Position numbers and translations under genes: made by a program. A DNA stretch of 6,649 bases from an uncultured Fretibacterium sp. (lineage in GTDB: Bacteria > Synergistota > Synergistia > Synergistales > Aminobacteriaceae): NCBI RefSeq assembly GCF_938040765.1, contig NZ_CALIAA010000177.1:1-6649 (forward strand), in the 5' to 3' direction. Position 1 is the stretch's first letter. Every line of letters starts with the position of its first letter. Shown piece by piece: positions 1 through 5,921 of the stretch. The notes below the pieces were generated by a model that saw only the letters and a list, made by a program, of their open reading frames with translations, searched no databases and was not told the origin of the DNA.

Positions 1-390
1 AGGATGGAAATAAAATACGATAAAGAAGGAACGATGGGAAAGGGGGTAGCAAGAGATGAAGCAGGCATCCGTAAACCTCACCGAATGCATGAAGCGCCTC
101 CAAACGAAGGATCGGTACCGCGAATTTTTCTTCTCTCTTCGCTGACATGAAGGGGGCATTCATCCTCGTCGCAGGAGCAACCACTTCCATAAAGTCAGGA
201 ATCGCCGCGTATATCATTGTCTTAAGGTGCAGGATAACATGAAGTGCCCCGCGATTGCAACGACGTGGATTCACCCATAAATTGCACGACTTAAACGGCA
301 AGAGCTGATAAAGGATCCAGCAAAGGGAATTACCATGATGCAATAGGAGGCACTTCACATGAAACAGGATAGTCTATATTGGCATCCCCT
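1..390. other. Region downstream of the E3 gene with no convincing gene
   Basis: This stretch follows the E3 stop codon and looks less GC-rich than the genes, most clearly in the first 40 or so bases. Two overlapping edge frames are open. A minus-strand frame starts at ATG 217 and stays open to position 1 (72 codons, no stop, no clear ribosome-binding site). A plus-strand frame enters from the left edge (possible ATG at 4) and stops at TGA 148-150. They cannot both be genes and I recognise neither. There is also a near-identical pair of short direct repeats (254-264 and 281-290) and a 9-nt inverted pair (240-248 with 349-357). I found no hairpin with a T-run that would serve as a clear terminator for the minus-strand cluster, and nothing resembling a tRNA. 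Confidence 0.5.
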
Positions 391-409
391 CTACTCCGGC
401 GGGAAATGA
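359..409 (+). other. Possible 16-codon open frame convergent with the E3 gene
   Basis: A plus-strand ATG at 359 is preceded by a perfect GGAGG at 346-350 with an 8-nt spacer. The frame reads MKQDSLYWHPLYSGGK and stops at TGA 407-409, overlapping the last 19 nt of the E3 gene on the opposite strand. The ribosome-binding site is as good as those of the real genes here. The peptide matches nothing I know, and no plus-strand promoter is evident. It could be a chance site, a leader-like peptide or the remnant of a lost gene. Confidence 0.15.
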
Positions 410-1782
410 ATGGCCTGCCCCCATGTAGCCATCGCCGCTTCGGGAAAGGCTTCCGAGACAGTTGGGTGCGGATGAATGGTGGAGATCAGCTCTTCAAGCG
501 TCGCCTCCAAGCGAAGCGCCAAGCCCCCCTCCGCAATCATGTCCGTTGCGGGGCCACCAACCATGTGGACACCCAACACCTCGTCATACTGCTCGTCCGA
601 GACGATCTTGACCATCCCAGCCGCATCGTTCGTAATGATGCTCTTGCCATTTCCCGCCAGGGGAAAACGCCCAACCTGAACCTTGTGGCCGCGTTTCCTG
701 GCTTCCTCCTCGCTCAATCCGACCGAGGCTACGGCCGGCGACGTGTAGATAGCACTGGGCACAGTCTTGTAATCCATATGGACCTTATGCCCGTCCTCCA
801 GCAGGATATTTTCCGCCGCAACCTCGCCTTCGCGCTCGGCCACATGCGCCAGCATGATTGGGCTGGTGCAGTCCCCCACCGCATAGACGCCCGGCACGCA
901 AGTCTCCATCCGTGCATTCGTGACCACACGTCCGCGTTGAACCTCCACGCCGATCTCCTCCAGGCCCAGGCCCCGCGTCACGGGACGCCGGCCCGTAGCG
1001 ACCAACACCCGCTCGGCTGAGAGGCGCTTCATCTCCCCGCCTGCATCGACCTCCAACACATAACCGTTCCCATCACGCGCGACACGCCCCAGGCGTGCCC
1101 CCGTATAAATGGACACTCCGCGCCCCTCGAGAGACTTACGCAGGATCCCAGCTATCTCCGCATCAACGTTCGGAAGGATCTGGGGCAACATCTCCACAAT
1201 CGTAACCTCCACGCCAAACGCTGCGAAGACGGAGGCGAACTCAACTCCGATGACGCCTCCGCCCGCAATGGCGATACTGCGAGGCAGGGACTCCAGAGAC
1301 AGAGCCCCGTCGCTCGTAAGGATTCCGGGCAAGTCCAAACCCGGAACGGGCGGCATCGATGGCTCGGACCCCGACGCAACGATAATGGCGTCCGCCTCGA
1401 GACGACGACCCTCCACCTCCAGGGCACGAGGCCCTGCCAGACGGGCGGTCCCTGAGATCAACGTCACTCCGTTGGCCTTCAGGAGGCCGGCTACACCTTC
1501 AACCATGTAGTCCACGACATCCTGCTTGCGCTTCAGGATCACGCCCCAGTCAAAGCGGGGAGTATCGGCGTAAATGCCGATCGTCGGCCCCTCCTCCCGG
1601 ATCGCGGTATAGAGCTCGGCGGCGTGAAGGAGAACCTTTGTGGGTATACACCCCACATTCAGGCAAGTACCGCCCGGCCGTGCACGTTCGATAACCGTCA
1701 CCGAGGCACCCAGCTGCGCCGCGCGTATTGCGGCAACATATCCGCCGGGGCCACCCCCGACGACGAGGACTCTTTTCTTCAC
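391..1782 (-). CDS. lpdA: Dihydrolipoyl dehydrogenase (E3 of the 2-oxoacid dehydrogenase complex)
   Basis: This is the FAD flavoprotein that re-oxidises the dihydrolipoyl group of E2 and reduces NAD+ to NADH in the cytoplasm. With the start used here (463 aa, normal for the family) the N-terminal FAD-binding motif GGGPGG is at 9-14. The redox-active disulfide lies in GGTCLNVGCIPTK (Cys40 and Cys45). The NAD-binding GGGVIG is at about 174-179. The C-terminal dimerisation domain carries HPHPTVSE with the catalytic His439-Glu444 pair. The protein has no N-terminal lipoyl domain of its own, unlike some E3 enzymes. GTG at 1782 is chosen because AAGGAG (1791-1796) sits 8 nt upstream. The in-frame GTG at 1789-1791 gives 466 aa but overlaps that site. 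The gene lies 191 nt behind the E2 gene on the same strand, behind a hairpin, so its expression may be partly uncoupled. The family assignment is secure, and the context ties it to this complex. Confidence 0.97.
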   Translation of the reverse strand: MKKRVLVVGGGPGGYVAAIRAAQLGASVTVIERARPGGTCLNVGCIPTKVLLHAAELYTAIREEGPTIGIYADTPRFDWGVILKRKQDVVDYMVEGVAGLLKANGVTLISGTARLAGPRALEVEGRRLEADAIIVASGSEPSMPPVPGLDLPGILTSDGALSLESLPRSIAIAGGGVIGVEFASVFAAFGVEVTIVEMLPQILPNVDAEIAGILRKSLEGRGVSIYTGARLGRVARDGNGYVLEVDAGGEMKRLSAERVLVATGRRPVTRGLGLEEIGVEVQRGRVVTNARMETCVPGVYAVGDCTSPIMLAHVAEREGEVAAENILLEDGHKVHMDYKTVPSAIYTSPAVASVGLSEEEARKRGHKVQVGRFPLAGNGKSIITNDAAGMVKIVSDEQYDEVLGVHMVGGPATDMIAEGGLALRLEATLEELISTIHPHPTVSEAFPEAAMATWGQAIHFPPE

Positions 1783-1790
1783 GAAAAACA

Positions 1791-1796
1791 CTCCTT
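1791..1796 (-). promoter_or_regulatory. Ribosome-binding site that decides the E3 start
   Basis: The minus strand reads AAGGAG here, 8 nt before GTG 1782. The earlier in-frame GTG (1789-1791) begins on the last base of this site, so it is unlikely to be the start. The E3 protein therefore probably begins MKKRVLVVGGG. Confidence 0.7.
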
Positions 1797-1807
1797 CGTT
1801 TCAAAGG

Positions 1808-1833
1808 GAAGCCATCTCAAGGACGATGGCTTC
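1808..1833 (-). promoter_or_regulatory. Intercistronic hairpin just upstream of the E3 ribosome-binding site
   Basis: In the transcript GAAGCCATC pairs perfectly with GATGGCTTC (9 bp) around the 8-nt loop GTCCTTGA. The stem can be lengthened by three G-C pairs if one C (1834) is bulged out. Only three T residues follow, so it is a poor intrinsic terminator. Its 3' side ends 11 nt before the E3 AAGGAG. It could be an attenuator, a transcript-stabilising or processing structure, or a modest control on E3 translation. The structure is seen in the sequence; the role is inferred. Confidence 0.5.
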
Positions 1834-1973
1834 GCCCCTCAATCCCGTCACAATCAAATAATCGGCAGGTTACGAATCGTGTCGACCCTGTACGGGCCTC
1901 CAATATTTCATCGCTTCAAGCTTTCAGCATCAGAGCCGCTGTCCCATGGAATCTCGAAGCCGACGTCCTTCAT

Positions 1974-3299
1974 CTACAACAGAAACAACTCGGGATTCTC
2001 GATGAGTTCCTTCAGCTTCGCCAGCAGCGCCGCGGCATCGGCACCGTCGAGCAAACGATGATCCGCGCTCAGGCAGAAGGAGGCAATGGGGCGGACAACG
2101 ACCTCCCCCTCCACGACCACCGGTTTCTTCCGGGTCGAACCGACCCCGAGAATTGCGGCCTCCGGCGGGTTGATAATTGGAGTGAAGTTGTCGATCCCTG
2201 ACATTCCCAGATTGGAGAGGGTGAAGGTCCCGCCCATGGTGTCGTCCGGGGTCAGAGCGCCGCAGCGCGCCCGTTCCACCAAGTCCACGCGAGTCTCTGC
2301 AATCTCTTTGAGCCCCTTGTTCTGAACCTCCTTGATGTTGGGGACAATCAGTCCGCCCGGCAACGCGATGGCCAGTCCGATATTCACCGAGCCGTGCAGC
2401 ACAAATCCAGTGATCCGCCCTTCCTCGACCTGCACCGAGGCATTGGCCATCGGGGTTTCTGCCAGGAGCTTGGCACAGAGCTTCATCAGGATGTCGTTGA
2501 CCGAGATTCTGACGCCGCCCTTCATCCGATCATTCAAACGCTTACGCAGAGCCTCCAGCTCGCTCATATCGACATCGACGAAGTAGTTGACCGCAGGGAT
2601 GGTGTTAACGCTCTCAAGCATCCGCTCCCCGATGATCCGGCGCATCTGCGTGGCGGGAATGACACGGTCGTTCTCGCCCAAGCCCATCGAAGCGATAGAC
2701 GCTGCCACGTCGGCCTTCATCAGGCGTCCCGAGGCTCCAAGCGAAGCGAGATCCAATCCCGCTTCCCGCGCCATCCGCGAAGCGACGGGTGAAGCCTTGG
2801 CGGTACCCCTTTCCTCAGCATCCAGGACATCCCGCGAAACCACCCAGCCACGCGGGCCCGTTCCCTGTATGGCGGAGAGATCCATCCCCTTTTCCCGCGC
2901 CATCCTCTTGGCCTTCGGCGACGCGGCGACGGGACCGGATGCGGGGGCCTGCGCAGCAGGAGTCGGCGCCCCGACAGGACGGGGAGTCGCTGCGGCAGAC
3001 GCTGCCTTTGGAGATTCAGGGGCAGCAGGAGATCCCGTAGCCTCCGCGGGGACCGCCTCCCCTGCGGCCCCCAGGTATCCGATCGTTCCCCCGACAGGGA
3101 CATCGACTCCCTCCTTGACGGTAATCGCAAGCAGGACGCCGTCCGCCGGACTCTCCGAGTCCACCGTCAACTTGTCCGTGGCAACGACAAAGAGGATCTC
3201 CCCCTTCTTTACCGTGTCGCCGACCTTCTTCTTCCATTCCTTGACCGAGCCGCTGGTCATGGTGAGTCCCAGCTTCGGCATCGTGATTGCAGTAGCCAT
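1974..3299 (-). CDS. Lipoyl-dependent dihydrolipoamide acyltransferase (E2) with two subunit-binding domains
   Basis: E2 is the core of the complex. It takes the acyl group from E1 on lipoyl-lysine and transfers it to CoA. The protein has 441 aa. The lipoyl domain (about 1-78) has its lipoylation site at Lys43 in ATDKLTVDSE. An Ala/Pro-rich flexible linker (about 79-124) follows. Next come two peripheral subunit-binding domains, at about 126-160 (SPKAKRMAREKGMDL then GTGPRG) and 169-203 (SPVASRMAREAGLDL). The second is three residues shorter in its loop and lacks the GTGP turn. The catalytic domain (about 213-441) ends with SADHRLLDG, giving catalytic His414 and Asp418. The acyltransferase resembles the acetoin/pyruvate group (GGTFTLSNLGM, INPPEAAILGVG), which gives only weak guidance on substrate. 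The ATG follows TAGGAG at 6 nt, and that TAG is the stop of E1 beta, so the two genes are probably translationally coupled. An AcoC- or PdhC-type name would fit, but the acyl group is not proven. Confidence 0.95.
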   Translation of the reverse strand: MATAITMPKLGLTMTSGSVKEWKKKVGDTVKKGEILFVVATDKLTVDSESPADGVLLAITVKEGVDVPVGGTIGYLGAAGEAVPAEATGSPAAPESPKAASAAATPRPVGAPTPAAQAPASGPVAASPKAKRMAREKGMDLSAIQGTGPRGWVVSRDVLDAEERGTAKASPVASRMAREAGLDLASLGASGRLMKADVAASIASMGLGENDRVIPATQMRRIIGERMLESVNTIPAVNYFVDVDMSELEALRKRLNDRMKGGVRISVNDILMKLCAKLLAETPMANASVQVEEGRITGFVLHGSVNIGLAIALPGGLIVPNIKEVQNKGLKEIAETRVDLVERARCGALTPDDTMGGTFTLSNLGMSGIDNFTPIINPPEAAILGVGSTRKKPVVVEGEVVVRPIASFCLSADHRLLDGADAAALLAKLKELIENPELFLL

Positions 3300-3305
3300 G
3301 ATACG

Positions 3306-3311
3306 CTCCTA
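3306..3311 (-). promoter_or_regulatory. E2 ribosome-binding site fused to the E1 beta stop codon
   Basis: The minus strand reads TAGGAG. TAG ends E1 beta and GGAG is the ribosome-binding site for the E2 ATG 6 nt further on. A ribosome ending E1 beta covers the E2 start site, which suits coupled, balanced synthesis of the subunits. Confidence 0.75.
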
Positions 3312-4286
3312 TAGAATCTTCCGGACAGCGTCGTAGATCGTGTCCGCACTCACTTTATAGGCCTGCTCCAGGGGACGGGCGAACGGCACGGGGGAGAAGG
3401 GCGCCCCTACGCGAGCGATCGGCGCGTCCAAGTACTCCAGTCCCTCCTCGCAGATCGTCGCCACAACCTCCGCTGCAAAGCCGCCCTGTTTGACGGCCTC
3501 CTGGGCGACACAAAGCCGTCCTGTCTTGGCTACGGACTTCAGGACCGTCTCCTTGTCCCACGGGGAGATCGAGCGCAGGTCTATCAACTCCACACTGACG
3601 CCCTCGGCAGCCAGCCGATCCGCGGCTTTGGCCGCATGGTGCATCATCATGGAGTAGGAGACGATCGTCAGATCCGTCCCCTCCCGATCGATACGGGCCT
3701 TGCCTATCTCTACAAGGTGTTCCCCCTCCGGCACATCGCCTTTCATGGGGAACAGTCCTTTGTGCTCAAAATAAATGACGGGGTTCTCGTCACGGATAGC
3801 GGCCTTCAGCAACCCCTTGGCGTCGGCGGGGTTGGAGGGGATGACCACCTTGAGCCCCGGGATATGGGCAAACCACGCCTCAACGGTCTGTGAGTGCTGG
3901 GCTGCGGCTTGATTGATGATTCCATCGGGCGCCCGGAGCACCAGCGGCACGGATTTCTGCGCACCGAACATGTAATACACCTTGGCCATCTGGTTAAAGA
4001 CCTCGTCCATACACACTCCGATAAAGTCCGCGAAATGCATGTCCGCTACGGGGCGCATCCCGGCCAGGGCAGCGCCTACCGCAGAACCTATGATGGCCGT
4101 CTCGGAGATGGGCGTATCCCGAACGCGCTCCAGCCCGAACTTGTCGGGAAGGCCTCGGAACTGCCCGAAAATACCGCCCTGCCGGGCAATGTCCTCCCCC
4201 ATGACGAACACGCGCTCGTCGCGGCTCATCTCCTCATCCATGGCCTCCAGCGTCGCCTGGGAAAACGTGATGTTCTTCACAGTCAT
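3309..4286 (-). CDS. 2-oxoacid dehydrogenase E1 component, beta subunit (AcoB/PdhB-type)
   Basis: This is the beta chain of the alpha2-beta2 thiamine-diphosphate E1 that decarboxylates the substrate and reductively acylates E2. The 325 aa match the family length. Residues 1-180 form the pyrimidine-binding transketolase domain, with the cofactor-activating glutamate at Glu62 in DTPISETAIIG. The active-site strand AAAQHSQTVEAWFAHIPG contains His131. The C-terminal transketolase domain (about 200-325) has ELIDLRSISPWD and EAVKQGGFAAEVV. An oddity is that the usually Gly-rich loop before the active-site His reads DGIINQ (121-126). The start ATG at 4286 has GAGGTG 9 nt upstream. The gene begins 18 nt after E1 alpha and ends 9 nt before E2. 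It is closest by eye to acetoin or pyruvate dehydrogenase beta chains. Branched-chain or other 2-oxoacids cannot be excluded. Confidence 0.95.
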   Translation of the reverse strand: MTVKNITFSQATLEAMDEEMSRDERVFVMGEDIARQGGIFGQFRGLPDKFGLERVRDTPISETAIIGSAVGAALAGMRPVADMHFADFIGVCMDEVFNQMAKVYYMFGAQKSVPLVLRAPDGIINQAAAQHSQTVEAWFAHIPGLKVVIPSNPADAKGLLKAAIRDENPVIYFEHKGLFPMKGDVPEGEHLVEIGKARIDREGTDLTIVSYSMMMHHAAKAADRLAAEGVSVELIDLRSISPWDKETVLKSVAKTGRLCVAQEAVKQGGFAAEVVATICEEGLEYLDAPIARVGAPFSPVPFARPLEQAYKVSADTIYDAVRKIL

Positions 4287-4304
4287 GATCTCTCACACCT
4301 CGAA

Positions 4305-5312
4305 TCAAGCATATATCCCGGTCATCAGTTCGGAAGCATCCGGTTCCGGGGACTCCTTAGCGAACTTGAGCGCGGCGGCGATCAGGCCATCCACCTTCTC
4401 CTCCATGGACTTCAGGTCATCGGCAGTGTAGACCTTCTCCGCCAGCACCCGTTTCTTGAAGGCCTCGATGGGATCACGCTCTTCGATATTTTTCTGGACC
4501 TCCTCGCGCGTCCGATACTTCTCGGGGTCCCCCACGTAGTGCCCTTTGACGCGGTAGGTTTTGCATTCCAGGAAAGCAGGTCCATTCCCGGCACGGATGT
4601 GCTCGACAAGTTTCCCTGCCGCTTCATAGACGGAGAAAACGTCATTGCCATCGACGATGAGCGCCGGCATGTCGTAGCCGTAGGCCCTGCGGGATATGTC
4701 CGCCACGGAGGTCGCCGTCAAATAGGGCGTAGTGGAAGCGTACTCGTTCATCTCACAGACAAAAAGGAGCGGCAGTTTCCAGACGGAGGCGAAGTTGGCC
4801 GCCTCATGGAACGTTCCGCGGTTGCTCGCGCCGTCGCCAAAGAAGACGACGGATATGTCCTTGCGTTTTTGCATCTTCTGTGCCAGAGCCGCCCCGGCCG
4901 CCAGGTTATACCCACCGCCGACAACGCCGTTGGCCCCCAGCATCCCCACGCTGAAATCGGCGATGTGCATGGACCCGCCCTTTCCCTTACAACACCCCGT
5001 TTTCTTGCCATATATCTCGGCCATCATGCGATTCAGGTCCGCACCCTTGGCCACCGTGTGGCCGTGTCCACGGTGTGTGCTCTCGATATAGTCCTTGTCG
5101 GTCAGGTTCGCCATAACGCCTGTGGCGATGGCCTCCTCCCCGATGTAGAGGTGAACGAACCCCGGGATGTTTCCCGCCAGGAAATTTTCCTCCACGGAAC
5201 ACTCGAACTTTCGGATCTTGAGCATCGTCTCGTAGAAGAACTCGAGCCGTCCCCTGTCGTAATCCTTCAGGGGCACCTGTGCAGACATTTTGGTGATATT
5301 CGGTGCATCCAT
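4305..5312 (-). CDS. 2-oxoacid dehydrogenase E1 component, alpha subunit (AcoA/PdhA-type)
   Basis: This is the thiamine-diphosphate-binding alpha chain of E1, partner of the next gene. The 335 aa are typical of AcoA-like chains. The diphosphate/Mg2+ motif starts at GDG (159-161) and ends at CEMNEYA. Asp160, Asn189 and Tyr191 are the expected metal ligands by analogy with human E1 alpha. The usual first Asn of the NN pair is Met188. HRGHGH (80-85), the GKGGSMHI segment (110-117), LGANGVVGGG (125-134) and the loop RVKGHYVGDPEKYR (254-267, His258) are all family signatures. ATG 5312 is preceded by AAGGGAGGT about 9-10 nt upstream. ATG for Met9 has no such site. It follows the PPC gene by 62 nt without a visible terminator. 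The resemblance to acetoin dehydrogenase alpha is strong by eye, but no acoX or acoR accompanies it, so substrate is left open. Confidence 0.95.
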   Translation of the reverse strand: MDAPNITKMSAQVPLKDYDRGRLEFFYETMLKIRKFECSVEENFLAGNIPGFVHLYIGEEAIATGVMANLTDKDYIESTHRGHGHTVAKGADLNRMMAEIYGKKTGCCKGKGGSMHIADFSVGMLGANGVVGGGYNLAAGAALAQKMQKRKDISVVFFGDGASNRGTFHEAANFASVWKLPLLFVCEMNEYASTTPYLTATSVADISRRAYGYDMPALIVDGNDVFSVYEAAGKLVEHIRAGNGPAFLECKTYRVKGHYVGDPEKYRTREEVQKNIEERDPIEAFKKRVLAEKVYTADDLKSMEEKVDGLIAAALKFAKESPEPDASELMTGIYA

Positions 5313-5374
5313 TCTTGAACAACCTCCCTTAAAAGTCCTCTACCGGAGACTCCCGTCCCCAAGAATCCCGGAAT

Positions 5375-5860
5375 CTAATCGCCCAACGAAAAGAGGGGCA
5401 TATCCATCTCCCCGTCCACAGCGCGCGTCAGGGACACCCCGTCCAGGGCATCAATCACGACCTCGGCCGTCACGGCAACGGCCCCTCCGCCCTCCAAGAG
5501 ATGCCCTCCGAGCACCCGCCCCTTGGGGTCGGTAAAGGCCGCATGAAGGTGAACGACCGTCGTCCCGTCCGACTTCATGACTCCAATCGTCCCGGCGCCG
5601 CAGAGCACCTCGATGGGACCCTCCACAACAATGGGGTCGCAATACTTCAAACCCGCCCTTGTACCCGGAGCGACAACAGGATAGACGTAACGCACCTGTC
5701 GCAGACTGCCTAAAAGCGTCGTTATCGCACCGGATCGGATGCCCCGCTCCTCGCAGAATGCTCGGATTCCCTCCATAAGGTCTGTCCCGGGCCGGAGCCG
5801 AAGAATAAACGTGCGTACCTGGGCCTCCCCTGCATCGAAACGAAGCCCTTTCACAAGCAT
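5375..5860 (-). CDS. PPC/DUF296-domain protein with a His metal site, function unknown
   Basis: This small protein consists almost wholly of one PPC (PCC, DUF296) domain, the fold shared with plant AT-hook nuclear proteins and with trimeric bacterial proteins of unknown role. With the start used it has 161 aa. FILRLRPGTDLMEGI (18-32) and ITTLLGSLRQVRYVYP (46-61) form the first half. HLHAAFTDPKGRVLGGHL follows, with the probable metal ligands His104, His106 and His120. There is no AT-hook, signal peptide or membrane segment. The start is uncertain. ATG 5860 has AAGGGG 10 nt upstream. GTG 5854 has AAAAGGGG 8 nt upstream. ATG 5941 would overlap the regulator gene by 20 nt, add a Lys/Arg-rich 27-residue tail and lack a well-spaced ribosome-binding site. 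The gene sits between the regulator and E1 alpha, so it may sense or handle a metabolite of the dehydrogenase pathway or act as a co-regulator; that is inference from position. Confidence 0.88.
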   Translation of the reverse strand: MLVKGLRFDAGEAQVRTFILRLRPGTDLMEGIRAFCEERGIRSGAITTLLGSLRQVRYVYPVVAPGTRAGLKYCDPIVVEGPIEVLCGAGTIGVMKSDGTTVVHLHAAFTDPKGRVLGGHLLEGGGAVAVTAEVVIDALDGVSLTRAVDGEMDMPLFSLGD

Positions 5861-5862
5861 CA

Positions 5863-5876
5863 CCCCTTTTCCCCTT
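5863..5876 (-). promoter_or_regulatory. Double purine-rich ribosome-binding region of the PPC gene
   Basis: The minus strand reads AAGGGGAAAAGGGG. The first AAGGGG is 10 nt from ATG 5860 and the second block is 8 nt from GTG 5854. Either start is supported and the two proteins differ by only two residues. This argues against the longer form from 5941. Confidence 0.5.
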
Positions 5877-5921
5877 GTCTGCGGCGCCCGTTTCTGCGCG
5901 CCCAGCCATTTCCTTCTTTTC

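Larger units (their letters stand above)
1783..1973 (-). other. 191-nt spacer between E2 and E3 with broken small frames
   Basis: This gap is much longer than those between E1 alpha, E1 beta and E2. Directly after the E2 TAG, in the same frame, comes an ATG-led run of 21 codons (1908-1973) starting MKDVGFEIPW. A second frame overlaps its stop codon (ATG 1909-1911), reads MKYWRPVQGRHDS, hits TAA at 1870-1872, and continues open in the same frame to TGA 1801-1803 through residues that include DYLIVTGLRGEAIVLEM. None of these pieces has a ribosome-binding site at usable spacing that I would trust, and I do not recognise them. They may be chance, or the remains of a small gene. A hairpin lies at the E3-proximal end. 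Confidence 0.4.

Noticed and set aside
240..357. Inverted pair TGAAGTGCC / GGCACTTCA as the ends of an insertion element
   Set aside because: It is only 9 nt, encloses 100 nt with no transposase, and shows no target-site duplication.
300..390. Intrinsic terminator expected after E3
   Set aside because: No stem of useful length followed by a T-run was found on the minus strand; the cluster may continue or end by another mechanism.
379..1020. A 213-codon plus-strand frame opposite the E3 gene
   Set aside because: It is fully explained as the complement of the secure E3 coding sequence.
2587..3336. A 249-codon plus-strand frame opposite E2
   Set aside because: It is the Ala/Pro/Ser-rich complement of the E2 linker and lipoyl domain, with no motif; a shadow frame.
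3894..5318. A 474-codon open frame on the plus strand opposite E1 alpha and part of E1 beta
   Set aside because: It is exactly antisense to two clear enzyme genes, crosses their junction, has a low-complexity His/Arg/Leu-rich composition and shows no family motif. Long antisense frames are common in GC-rich genes.
5313..5374. Possible terminator or promoter between the PPC and E1 alpha genes
   Set aside because: Only 4-bp self-complementary pieces are present, with no T-run and no recognisable -35/-10 pair.
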